A stretch of 42,065 nt of DNA from Telmatospirillum sp. (GTDB lineage Bacteria; Pseudomonadota; Alphaproteobacteria; Rhodospirillales; Magnetospirillaceae), in NCBI GenBank assembly GCA_009712185.1, contig WASQ01000053.1, positions 35,520 to 77,584 on the forward strand, given 5' to 3'. This document shows, in pieces, positions 7,759 through 16,192 of this stretch. Numbering within the stretch: position 1 is the stretch's first letter; every line of letters starts with the position of its first letter. The notes under the pieces were generated by a model. That model had not been told where the DNA came from. It made no database searches and was given only the letters and a program-made list of their open reading frames with translations. The translations under genes and the position numbers were made by a program.

Positions 7759-8955
7759 ATGTTGGTTCAAAAAAAATCGTCGCCACTGGGTCGGATCGCA
7801 ACCCCGGCATTGGCTGGCGCGCTGGCCTTGTCGATGGCCGGCGCGGCGCAGGCCGATGTGACGCTTTACCAGGGGGACGGCAAGATTCCGAGCGTGATCG
7901 GCTATGTCCGTGTCGACGCCGGCCTGCGCTTCGGCACCGACGTCGACCTTGCCCAGTACAATGGCGGGCAGGCGGGCAAAACCACCACCCTGATGCAGGC
8001 GGCGGGCAACGACTGGGGAACCAGCATGTTCGGTCTGCATGGCACCGCCCAGCTCACTCCGGATCTTGCCGCGATCTACCGCATCGAATCGGGCTTCGAC
8101 GCGACGAAGGGGACGTTCAACAGCTCGACCAACTCCATCTTCAACCGCCGTGCCTATGGCGGTCTGTCCAACCCGAAACTGGGCAGCATTTATTTCGGCA
8201 AGGATCTGTTCATCAATAATGACGTCTACAATTTCGATCCGATGATCCAGGAGAACATGTCGACGCCGACCCTGGTCTACGGCCGCAACTGGCCGGGCGC
8301 CTCCGACATGATCGAATACCGCAGCCCCAACTGGGGCGGATTGCAGATCGGCGCGCAAGCCTCGTTCGGCAATGGCGACACCTCCATGTCGACCAAGCTG
8401 TCGAACATGTACGGCGTGTCTGTCCAATACGACTACAAGATCCTCAGCCTGTTCGGCATCTATGACGAGATCCAGGACAAGAACGGCCATTACACCAATC
8501 TTTACAGCGCTTCGCGCGAAGGGATCGTGGGCGCCACCCTCGATCTGAAGCCGGTCAAGCTGTTCGTCGGCTTCGAACAGCTTGACGCCCCCGACGGCAC
8601 CAGGGAGAAGGGCGGCAGCCCGATCCATAACCCGGGCGCGACCTACTTCCCCTATGCCCCGGTCTATGCCACCAGCGCCAACATGACCTGGGTCGGCGCC
8701 GCCATCCAGGCCACCCCGGACCTGCTGTTCCGCACCGGATGGTATCGCACCTCCGTCAATCACCAGGGCGGCAACGCCAATCTGGTCACCGGCGGTGTCG
8801 AATATTCGCTGTCGAAGAATGTGATGGTCTATTTCACGCTGGGCGAGGTCATCAACTCGGGACAGGCCAATTTCTCGGCCGATGTCTATGCGCCGCCCCC
8901 GGCCCCCGGAAAGAATCAGTTCGGCGGGTTCAACGGCATCAGCATCCAGTTCTGA
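7759..8955 (+). CDS. Outer-membrane porin (Gram-negative Porin_4 type)
   Basis: A 398-residue trimeric-porin-like protein of the outer membrane. The first about 33 residues are a signal peptide ending GAAQADV. The mature part has alternating beta-strand patterns, many glycines and aromatic residues, the motif SNPKLGSIYFGKD near residue 140, and ends with phenylalanine (SIQF), the usual outer-membrane assembly signal. The start at 7759 was chosen over an in-frame ATG at 7603 because GGAGGAGG lies immediately upstream and the signal peptide starts there. It stands alone with its own long leader. It may help the adjacent sugar importer, but specificity cannot be read. Confidence 0.88.
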   Translation: MLVQKKSSPLGRIATPALAGALALSMAGAAQADVTLYQGDGKIPSVIGYVRVDAGLRFGTDVDLAQYNGGQAGKTTTLMQAAGNDWGTSMFGLHGTAQLTPDLAAIYRIESGFDATKGTFNSSTNSIFNRRAYGGLSNPKLGSIYFGKDLFINNDVYNFDPMIQENMSTPTLVYGRNWPGASDMIEYRSPNWGGLQIGAQASFGNGDTSMSTKLSNMYGVSVQYDYKILSLFGIYDEIQDKNGHYTNLYSASREGIVGATLDLKPVKLFVGFEQLDAPDGTREKGGSPIHNPGATYFPYAPVYATSANMTWVGAAIQATPDLLFRTGWYRTSVNHQGGNANLVTGGVEYSLSKNVMVYFTLGEVINSGQANFSADVYAPPPAPGKNQFGGFNGISIQF

Positions 8956-9114
8956 CGGTTGCCGGCGGGGAGGGGGACGGCCGCCCCTCCCCGGTTCCGG
9001 ACGGAAGGAGGCACCACCGGCAGGCCGGGAAAGCGGGCAACCGTTTTCCCGGCCTGCCGGCTTGAACAGTATCCGGCCCGATCCGCATCAGGGCCGGAGC
9101 AGGGAGGAAAACCG

Positions 9115-10806
9115 ATGAAAGTGACTTCTATTCTTGGAAATCTCAGGATTTCCACGCGACTCACCTGCGGCTTCCTTGCGGTTCTTGCCTTCACGCTGGT
9201 CGTGGGTCTGGTCGGCATGGCCAGCGCCGAACGGCTGGCGGACATCACGGAACGGTTTCACGACCATCTGTTCAAGGTGGTTGACGATGTCGGGCAGGCC
9301 CGCTCTGCCTATCTCGGAATCCGCCTCGCGTCGCGCGATCTGGTGCTGGCGCAGACGCCGGAGGAGGTCGCGAAGGCCGAGGCCGATCTGGAGCGTAACG
9401 AGGCTGCCTATCTGGCGGCCCTTGACCGCGCCAAAAAGGCGTCGCTGGACGGCACCGCCGATTTCGACAAATCCATCGCCGCCTACGCCAGTTACAAGGC
9501 CATGCTGACCGCCATCGAGACCAAGGTCAGATATGGCAACACGGAACAGGCGCTGGCCCTGTTGCGCCGCAGCGGCACCGAGATGGCCGCGCAGTCCGCC
9601 GACCGGACCCAGGCCTTCGCCGAACGGGTCGGCGAACAGGCCGAGGCGTTCATCGCAGCCGCGCGCGAGACCAGCGACCGGGTGCGCCGTCTCGGCATCG
9701 GCCTGCTGATCGCCTCCTCGCTGGTGGGGGCGGTTCTGGGATTTGCGACGGCGCGTTCCATCACCCGTCCGATCGGGGCCGCCAAGGCCTGTATGGCGGC
9801 ACTGAGCGCGGGCGATCTGTCGGTGGAGGTTCCCGGAACGGACCGTCGCGACGAAATGGGGGACATGGCGCGCGCGGTCCTGGTCTTCCGCCAGAACGCC
9901 ATCGAGCGGCGCCGCATGGAGGACCATGAGCGGGCGGCGGTGGCCGCGCGAGAGAGCCGTCAGCAGGCCATCGACGGCGCGACGAAGCGGTTCGACCAGA
10001 CGATGACCGCGATGCTGGCGCGGATCAAGGAGGCGGTCGAAAAGCTGCATCTGTCGGCCGACACCCTGTCGGCCAATGCCCGTCAGACCCGGGAACGCAG
10101 CACCGCCGTGGCCGCCGCGACCAATCAGGCGCCCGCCAATGTCGAGACCGTGTCCTCCGCCAGCGCCGAACTGCCGGCCTCGATCCACGAGATTTCCCGT
10201 CAGATGCGCCAGTCCGCCGCCATCACCGGCGCCGCCGCCGCCGAGGTGGCCCAGGCGACCCGTAAAATCGATGGGCTGGCGGGCGCGGTGCAGAAAATCG
10301 GCGAGGTGGTGGACATGATCAACGGCATCGCCGCCCAGACCAATCTGCTGGCCCTGAACGCCACCATCGAAAGCGCCAGGGCCGGCGAGGCCGGCAAGGG
10401 GTTCGCGGTGGTCGCGGGCGAGGTCAAGCATCTGGCTGGGCAGACGGGGCGCGCGACCGACGAGATCGCCCAACAGATCGGCACGGTCCAGGAGGAAACC
10501 CGCGCCGCGGTCGAGGCCGTTGGCGGCATCGCCGACATCATGGGGCGCATCAACGAACTGTCGACCGGCATCGCCGGCGCGGTGGAACAGCAGGGGGCGG
10601 CGCCCGACGAAATCGCCCGCAATGTCGAGGAGGCCTCGCGCGGGACCCGGGAGGTGGCGGGGAACATCGCCGACGTGGCAGCGGCGGCGGCCGAGACGGG
10701 CCGGATGGCCGACGGCCTGTTCAGTGCCGCCGACGCGCTGCTGGCCGAAAGCGCGCTGTTGGAGACGGAGGTCGGCCGTTTCCTGACGGAGGTGCGGGAG
10801 GCCTGA
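9115..10806 (+). CDS. Methyl-accepting chemotaxis protein
   Basis: A 563-residue inner-membrane chemoreceptor. It has TM1 near residues 16-36, a helical periplasmic sensor of about 155 residues, TM2 near 191-211 ([17 protein letters not shown]), a HAMP domain just after TM2, and a long cytoplasmic signalling coil. The hairpin tip that contacts CheA and CheW is clear near residues 405-440 ([35 protein letters not shown]). The usual EAARAGE is ESARAGE here. The start at 9115 follows GGGAGGAAAACC and begins the first basic stretch; an upstream in-frame start at 8959 would add an unlikely 52-residue tail. The ligand is unknown. Being next to the porin and sugar operon is suggestive only. Confidence 0.92.
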   Translation: MKVTSILGNLRISTRLTCGFLAVLAFTLVVGLVGMASAERLADITERFHDHLFKVVDDVGQARSAYLGIRLASRDLVLAQTPEEVAKAEADLERNEAAYLAALDRAKKASLDGTADFDKSIAAYASYKAMLTAIETKVRYGNTEQALALLRRSGTEMAAQSADRTQAFAERVGEQAEAFIAAARETSDRVRRLGIGLLIASSLVGAVLGFATARSITRPIGAAKACMAALSAGDLSVEVPGTDRRDEMGDMARAVLVFRQNAIERRRMEDHERAAVAARESRQQAIDGATKRFDQTMTAMLARIKEAVEKLHLSADTLSANARQTRERSTAVAAATNQAPANVETVSSASAELPASIHEISRQMRQSAAITGAAAAEVAQATRKIDGLAGAVQKIGEVVDMINGIAAQTNLLALNATIESARAGEAGKGFAVVAGEVKHLAGQTGRATDEIAQQIGTVQEETRAAVEAVGGIADIMGRINELSTGIAGAVEQQGAAPDEIARNVEEASRGTREVAGNIADVAAAAAETGRMADGLFSAADALLAESALLETEVGRFLTEVREA

Positions 10807-10863
10807 CCTCCGGCTTCGCCGGACCACAGGCGCGGAGGCCTGTACTACCGGGATAGTGCCAGA

Positions 10864-10906
10864 GGGTCCGGCGTCCCTGCCGGACTCCGGCGCGAAAGCG
10901 GCGGAA
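10864..10906 (+). repeat. Dispersed double-hairpin repeat, copy B
   Basis: This lies in the 359-bp gap between the chemoreceptor and methyltransferase genes. TCCGGC/GCCGGA forms the first stem, and a CGCGAAAGCG hairpin replaces the second. A downstream GGCGGGGATGCCGGC then TCCTGATTTTTTCACAC (to about 10970) matches the flank of copy C. The rest of the gap shows no gene. Confidence 0.55.
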
Positions 10907-11165
10907 GGATCGACGTCCGGCTTCATCGGGCCACCGGCGGGGATGCCGGCAGTCCTGATTTTTTCACACCCTCAAGATGCACGCCGCTCTTCCGGTTCCA
11001 GACGCAATCCCTCAGATTGCCGTTGTGGAGACCGGACGACCGGTGATCCGGGACGCCGCATTCGCCTGTTCCTCCCGGCATTCAAACGCGCTATCACACA
11101 CCGCCTGACCACACAGTGCCTGTGCCCCTGTCCGGACCGACCGGCGAGAAGGAGACCCTGTCCCG

Positions 11166-14100
11166 ATGACCGCAGACCGCCCCTCCGCCCTGGCGGCCAG
11201 CGCGGAAAGACTGTCCGCGGGCGCGCTGCTGGCCGCCGGGGTGGCCCCCAACGAGGCCAACCTGCGCCACGAGATCGAGCTGTTGTTGCGCGGGGAATGC
11301 GCCGCGCTTGGCATCCCCTATGCACCCTTCAACCTGGAACGGGCATTGCGGGGCGATGCCCGGACGATCGCCTTCGCCGATGTCGTCCATGGTGGCGTCA
11401 TCATCGAATATGAGCCGCCCCGTTCGTTCGGCGGCGGCCGCAAGCGCGCCAACATCGCCCATGCCAAGGATCAGGCGGAGGATTATGCGGCGCGCATGGC
11501 CCATGAAGAGGGGCGTCCGATCGGCGACTATGTCCTGGTGGTGTTCGACGGGGCGCATATCGCGTTCGGGGCTGTCGATGGGCCGGATGGGGGGCGGCCA
11601 TCGGCGGGTGACCGGGCTGCGCGGTGGGAACGCCTGCTGCCTTTCGACGCGGCCGGGGCGCGGCGTCTTCTGACGGAGCTGGAGGGGCGGGGGCGGCCGC
11701 TGGTCCATCCCGCCCTTCTGCGGTGCCTTGTGGGGCCTGAGTCCGCCGTGGGCGAAAAGTTGATTCCGGCGCTGTTCACCGCCGTCGCCGCCGCCACCGC
11801 GGCCGGGCGGGGGCAAAGCGGGACGGCGCTGCTGTTCGCCGAATGGCGCCGGCTGTTCGGTCAGGCGGTCGGCATTCCCACCGACCGGCTTCGCGCTTTT
11901 CTGCTGCGTCAGTCCGACGCCCATGGCGTTCCCTACGGGACAGACGTGCCCTGCTATCTGTTCGCGCTGCACACCCATATCGCCCTGGTGGCGAAACTTG
12001 TGGCGGCGCTGGCGCTGCCCCATCCGTCGGAGGACATCCGCGATGCGGGAGTCCCGCTCATCGAGCGGATCCGGACGCTGGAATCGGGGACGCTGTTCGC
12101 CGACGCCGGCATCGTCAACATGCTGGGCGGCGATTTCTTTTCCTGGCCGGCGGAGGATGCCGCCTGGCCGGCGATCGAGACGCCGTTGGCGGCGTTGCTG
12201 GACCAGCTCGGGCACATGTCCTTCGACATGACGCACCGCGACCCCGGATCGGTCCGCGACCTGTTCAAAGGGATTTACGAGCAGTTCGTCCCGCGTGAGC
12301 TGCGCCATGCCCTGGGCGAGGTCTACACGCCCGACTGGCTGGCCGCCCATACCCTGGACCGTCTGGACTGGCGCCCGGAGGACGATCTTCTGGATCCCAC
12401 CTGCGGCACCGGGACCTTTCTGCTGGAAGCCCTGCGCCGGCGCCTGATCGCCGCCGGAACCGCCGGAGCCCGGCCAACCGCGGCGCAACTGCTGGCCGGA
12501 CTGGCCGGGATGGATCTCAATCCGCTGGCGGTTCTGTCCACCAAGGCCTCGATGGTGGTCATCCTGGCGCAAAGGTTGGATCCGGCCGATCCCGTCCGGC
12601 TGCCGGTGTTCCTGTCCGACGCCATCAATACCGCCACGGTCGATGCCGACGGCGATTTCGTCCACCGTCTTCAGACCGAAGCGGACGTCCGCGTTTTCCG
12701 CGTGCCGGAGGCGCTGGTCCGGTCCGGCGCCGTCCACGCCTTTTTCGACCGTATGCGTCTGCTGATCGTCTCGGGCTGTTCCGGCCCCGAGGTGATGGCC
12801 GGACTGGCGCCGGTTCTGGCGGATCTCGAACCGGCGCGGATCGCGGCCGTCGCGGCGACGGTGGCGGAATTGCTGGAGCTTTACGCCCGGTCTGGCGGGC
12901 AGGGGCGGCATTGGGAAGGCCTCTGGTGCCCGATCCTGGCCGACCGCTTCGCGGCGGGCGCCATCGGCCGGGTGAGCCACATCGCCGGCAATCCTCCCTG
13001 GGTCAAATGGTCGCATCTGCCGCCCGCTTACGCGGCCTTCGTCAAGCCGCTCTGCCAGACGATCAACGTCTTCAGCCAGGACCGCTATGTTGGCGGCATC
13101 GAGGCTGATATCTCGACCATCATCACCTTCATCGCCATCCGCACCTGGCTGGCCGATGGCGGACGGTTGGGATTCGTGATCACCGCGACCTTGTTCTCGA
13201 ACGAATCAAGCCAGGGGTTCCGCCGGTTCGCCAACCCGGACGGCACGCCCATGGCGGCCGTCCTGGCGGTGGAGGACTTCAAGGAACTGCGGCCCTTCGA
13301 GGGCGTCTCCAATCATCCGGCACTGCTGCTTCTGGAGCAGGGGCGGGCCACCCGCTATCCGGTTCCCTATCGTCTCTGGTTGCCGCCCGTGGCAACCGAT
13401 CCTGCCCCGGTCTTTACCGACGGCCGGTCCTTCCGGGCCGCCGCCCGTTTCGTCGATCTGGTGGCGGAGCCGGTGGCCGGCACCGATGCCGGTCCCTGGC
13501 TGAAGGGAACGCCCGCCGACCATGCCCTGTGGCAGAGCCTGTTCGACGCGGGGGCGCCGTCCGCCTATGTGGCGCGCAAGGGCGTCACCACCGACCGCAA
13601 CGGGATCTATTTCCTGCGTCTTGGCGTCCGTCGCGCGAACGGGCTGGTGCCGGTCGCCAACGATCCCGACGGCGCCGGCCGCACCGCCGGGATTGCCCGC
13701 CTGTCCATGGACATCGAGGCCGATCACCTGTTTCCCCTGTTGCGGGGCCGGGGGTTGTCGGCCTTCCGTGTGGTTCCCGATCCCGATTACCGGATTCTGG
13801 TGGCGCAACGGGGCATGCATGGCGACCCCGCCCTGATGACACAGACGCCGCGCACCCTGCGGTTTCTCAGCCGGTTCCGGGAAGAATTGGAGAAGCGTGC
13901 CAGCTATCGGCGCTTTCAGAAGGGAAAGCCGTTCTGGTCCACCTGGAGCACCGGCCCCTACAGCTTCAGTCCCTTCAAGGTGCTGTGGAAAGAGATGTCG
14001 GGCGGACGGTTCTGCGCGGCCTATGTGGGATCGATCGACGATCCGGTCCTGGGACCCAGGGTGGCGGTGCCCGATCACAAGCTGTACATGGTCGCGCTGG

Positions 14101-14405
14101 AGACGGAGGAGGAGGCGCGGTATCTGACCGGGTTTCTCAACGCCCCGACGGTGGCCGGCGCGGTCGGCGCCTATGCGGCGGCGCTGAGCCTGGGGACCAG
14201 CGTGATCGAATATCTGCGCATTCCCCGGTTCGATCCGGCCGACGATCACCACCGGCGGATTGCCGCCCTGGCCGGGGCGATCACCGATCGGCAGGGGACC
14301 GCTCCCCCGGCCGCGCCGGGCCCCCGGCCCCGGCGGGCGCGCCGGGGGGCGCCCGCCGGGTCGCACGGCGGGGAGGCCATCCGGGAGACCGGGGCGGCGG
14401 GCTGA
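11166..14405 (+). CDS. Type IIG-like restriction/N6-adenine DNA methyltransferase
   Basis: A 1079-residue protein, probably a combined restriction-modification enzyme. The methylase core has GEVYTPDWLAAHTLDRL (motif X), DPTCGTGTFLLEAL with D410 (SAM-binding motif I), GMDLNPLAV (motif II) and catalytic NPPW at 609-612 (motif IV), as in gamma-class N6-adenine methylases of the Eco57I group. The first about 190 residues contain GGVIIEYEPP (near 79) followed by AKDQAEDYAARM, which resembles the PD-(D/E)XK nuclease fold seen at the front of Type IIG enzymes, though EYE stands where EYK is usual. The C-terminal 350 residues look like a target-recognition region. It lies 258 bp before the three-gene set at 14664-19057. 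It may be a stand-alone phage-defence enzyme or part of that locus. Confidence 0.8.
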   Translation: MTADRPSALAASAERLSAGALLAAGVAPNEANLRHEIELLLRGECAALGIPYAPFNLERALRGDARTIAFADVVHGGVIIEYEPPRSFGGGRKRANIAHAKDQAEDYAARMAHEEGRPIGDYVLVVFDGAHIAFGAVDGPDGGRPSAGDRAARWERLLPFDAAGARRLLTELEGRGRPLVHPALLRCLVGPESAVGEKLIPALFTAVAAATAAGRGQSGTALLFAEWRRLFGQAVGIPTDRLRAFLLRQSDAHGVPYGTDVPCYLFALHTHIALVAKLVAALALPHPSEDIRDAGVPLIERIRTLESGTLFADAGIVNMLGGDFFSWPAEDAAWPAIETPLAALLDQLGHMSFDMTHRDPGSVRDLFKGIYEQFVPRELRHALGEVYTPDWLAAHTLDRLDWRPEDDLLDPTCGTGTFLLEALRRRLIAAGTAGARPTAAQLLAGLAGMDLNPLAVLSTKASMVVILAQRLDPADPVRLPVFLSDAINTATVDADGDFVHRLQTEADVRVFRVPEALVRSGAVHAFFDRMRLLIVSGCSGPEVMAGLAPVLADLEPARIAAVAATVAELLELYARSGGQGRHWEGLWCPILADRFAAGAIGRVSHIAGNPPWVKWSHLPPAYAAFVKPLCQTINVFSQDRYVGGIEADISTIITFIAIRTWLADGGRLGFVITATLFSNESSQGFRRFANPDGTPMAAVLAVEDFKELRPFEGVSNHPALLLLEQGRATRYPVPYRLWLPPVATDPAPVFTDGRSFRAAARFVDLVAEPVAGTDAGPWLKGTPADHALWQSLFDAGAPSAYVARKGVTTDRNGIYFLRLGVRRANGLVPVANDPDGAGRTAGIARLSMDIEADHLFPLLRGRGLSAFRVVPDPDYRILVAQRGMHGDPALMTQTPRTLRFLSRFREELEKRASYRRFQKGKPFWSTWSTGPYSFSPFKVLWKEMSGGRFCAAYVGSIDDPVLGPRVAVPDHKLYMVALETEEEARYLTGFLNAPTVAGAVGAYAAALSLGTSVIEYLRIPRFDPADDHHRRIAALAGAITDRQGTAPPAAPGPRPRRARRGAPAGSHGGEAIRETGAAG

Positions 14406-14663
14406 TACCGCAAGACGGACGGGATACGGGCGGCGGATTTTTCTTTCTGCGGTGCAGCAGAAACTCTGGCCAGCGATCCCGTTCCGGGCGACAGTAAAGG
14501 GGTCGGGCGTCCGGATGCGGCTGGTCCGCGGACCGGGGGAAGGGGACCGTCAGGGGCGCTGTTCCATCGCGTCTCTGTCCGTTGCGCGTCTTCCGTCTTC
14601 GGATTGGCGGATCATCTTCGGATCCCGGACCCCGGATTGGGGCCGTTGCCGACGGAGGGGATC

Positions 14664-15071
14664 ATGGCGTACGACATCGTCATTTCCATCGATGCGGAAC
14701 CGGGGCAGCGGGATGGCTCCGCCGAAGGCATCGCCGATCGCCTGTCCATCCTGGCGGGCGGCGGCTCGGCCGATCTGGGGCTGACCTGGAGCGAGCCCCG
14801 CAAGGTATCGGGCCTTTCCGAGCATTTCTGGGAGTTGCTGGGCAGTTTCGGGGCGCTGGCTCTGCCGGCATCGATCGCGGCCTCGGTCCTCGCCAATGAG
14901 ATCACCCGCATTTTCCATGGCCTGCGCCACGGCGGCGGAGCGGACACCGGCCGGATCACGCTGACACTGGCGGATCTCGACCGGGGACGGACGTTGACGG
15001 TGGATTTTCCGCCCGGCGAGCGGATCGTCGCCGAGGCGGTGGCCGAGCGGGTCCGGACCTTCTTTGAATGA
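14664..15071 (+). CDS. Small EACC1-like protein of a conflict-system type
   Basis: A 135-residue protein without signal peptide. The start at 14664 follows GGAGGGG. The N-terminal half has a beta-strand then DRLSILAGG. The middle has a small-residue-rich segment SFGALALPASIAASVLANEI, then a short linker and the strand pair GRITLTLADL and RTLTVDFPPGE, ending in a helix. This order resembles effector-associated constant component 1 (EACC1), a small partner protein in NTPase-protease conflict systems. The match is by pattern only, so the call is tentative. The next gene starts within its stop codon (ATGA overlap at 15068-15071), so the two are translationally coupled. Confidence 0.55.
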   Translation: MAYDIVISIDAEPGQRDGSAEGIADRLSILAGGGSADLGLTWSEPRKVSGLSEHFWELLGSFGALALPASIAASVLANEITRIFHGLRHGGGADTGRITLTLADLDRGRTLTVDFPPGERIVAEAVAERVRTFFE

Positions 15072-16111
15072 GCGGGCCATGGCGGGGCGCGCCGATCACC
15101 GGTCTCAAGGCCTCCGATGTACTGGAGGATGTGGAAAAGCTTGGGATGACGGATGGCGCCGCGCGGGCCCTGGCGCCCCTTCGGGCACTCGCCGTCCGGG
15201 GCGCCATGGTCAGCGACGCCAGCCCCGGAACCCGGTCTCTGCGAGAGATGCTGGGCCGTTATTCCTTCTGCCTTCGCGACGACATGCGCCGGCATCTCTC
15301 CGATATCCCTGTTTTCCACTGTCCGGTGCCGGAGTTCCTGGCCTATTCCAGCGAACGCGACGGCAGTCCCTATGTGGTCGTGTTTTCCGGGGTTGCCGAC
15401 GCCGCGCTCTATCGTCTGTCGCTGGCGGTTCTGATCGATCATCTGCTGGGGTGGCTGCGACGGACCTCGACCGAGCCCGAGGTCGCCAGCCGGCATCTCG
15501 GGGCGCTCGGCATTCTGGCGCGGGATCTGTCCCTCGATCGGATGGGGAGGCTCGACAGCCTGCCGAAATTCCTGGATCGTCTGGCGGCGCGGCATCAGTC
15601 CCAGATCGTCGACGGACTGCTGGGCTGCCTCACCTATGTGGCGATGCATGAGATCGGCCATGTGGTGCTGGGACATGTGGGGGCCTCCGCCGTCCCGGCC
15701 AGCCTGTCGCGGGCGCGGGAGTATGCGGCCGACCGTTTCGCCTTCGACGCGATCCGTCCCCCCCACCGGGTGTCCTTCGTCACCAACATGCTGATCGCCT
15801 TTGAGCTTTACGCCGATAAGGAACGGCTGCTGGGCGACTCTCCGGACCATCCCCCGGTTATCGACCGGATCGACACCATTGCGGAGATCGTCGGCGCCTA
15901 TGGCGACGAATTCCATGGCGATCGCGTCCGGGCCATTCTCGATGGCCGGCGCACGGCCCGCTGGACGCCGGTGGCGGACGATGACCGGGCGATGGAAGCG
16001 CTGACGACCCTGACCGGTCTTTATGACCGGGCCATGGCGGAGCCGACCTGTCCGGACGACGGGGGGGCCGGACAGGTCGGTTCGTGCGGTTGTCATCCGA
16101 CAGTCCCTTAA
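15068..16111 (+). CDS. Zinc metalloprotease-like protein (HEIGH, M48-like)
   Basis: A 347-residue probable metallopeptidase. It has the zincin motif HEIGH at residues 194-198 (M-HEIGH-VVLGH) and, 20 residues further, EYAADRFAFD with E218 and D222, the third zinc ligand pattern of M48-type (gluzincin) proteases. There is no signal peptide and no clear membrane segment beyond a weakly hydrophobic stretch around 120-135, so it is probably cytosolic. Its start overlaps the upstream EACC1-like gene by 4 bp. The last 25 codons contain a perfect 13-bp inverted repeat. In this operon the protease is the natural candidate effector, controlled by the small partner protein and the AAA+ protein. Substrate unknown. 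Confidence 0.75.
   Translation: MSGPWRGAPITGLKASDVLEDVEKLGMTDGAARALAPLRALAVRGAMVSDASPGTRSLREMLGRYSFCLRDDMRRHLSDIPVFHCPVPEFLAYSSERDGSPYVVVFSGVADAALYRLSLAVLIDHLLGWLRRTSTEPEVASRHLGALGILARDLSLDRMGRLDSLPKFLDRLAARHQSQIVDGLLGCLTYVAMHEIGHVVLGHVGASAVPASLSRAREYAADRFAFDAIRPPHRVSFVTNMLIAFELYADKERLLGDSPDHPPVIDRIDTIAEIVGAYGDEFHGDRVRAILDGRRTARWTPVADDDRAMEALTTLTGLYDRAMAEPTCPDDGGAGQVGSCGCHPTVP
16043..16080. terminator. Perfect 13-bp inverted repeat in the 3' end of the metalloprotease gene
   Basis: CCGACCTGTCCGG (16043-16055) pairs with CCGGACAGGTCGG (16068-16080) around a 12-nt loop that includes G7. It lies inside the coding sequence about 30 nt before the stop. No T-run follows. It may act as an attenuator or processing site between the protease and AAA+ genes. 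Confidence 0.5.
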
Positions 16112-16140
16112 GGATTTATGGTTTCCCCGCCACAACCCGC

Positions 16141-16169
16141 TTGATCGGGGCTTCCCCGGGAGTCTTAAT
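16141..16169 (+). promoter_or_regulatory. Candidate sigma-70 promoter for the beta-helix/AAA+ gene
   Basis: TTGATC (16141-16146) and CTTAAT (16164-16169) are separated by 17 bp, 23 bp before the start codon. The match is moderate (4 of 6 in each box). It lies right after the hairpin at the end of the protease gene, so the AAA+ gene may have its own promoter as well as read-through. Confidence 0.35.
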
Positions 16170-16192
16170 CGCGACAGGCGACGGGGGGACCG

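Noticed and set aside
9088-10926. Long minus-strand frame opposite the chemoreceptor
   Set aside because: The + strand protein has TM, HAMP and signalling motifs; the reverse frame is low-complexity.
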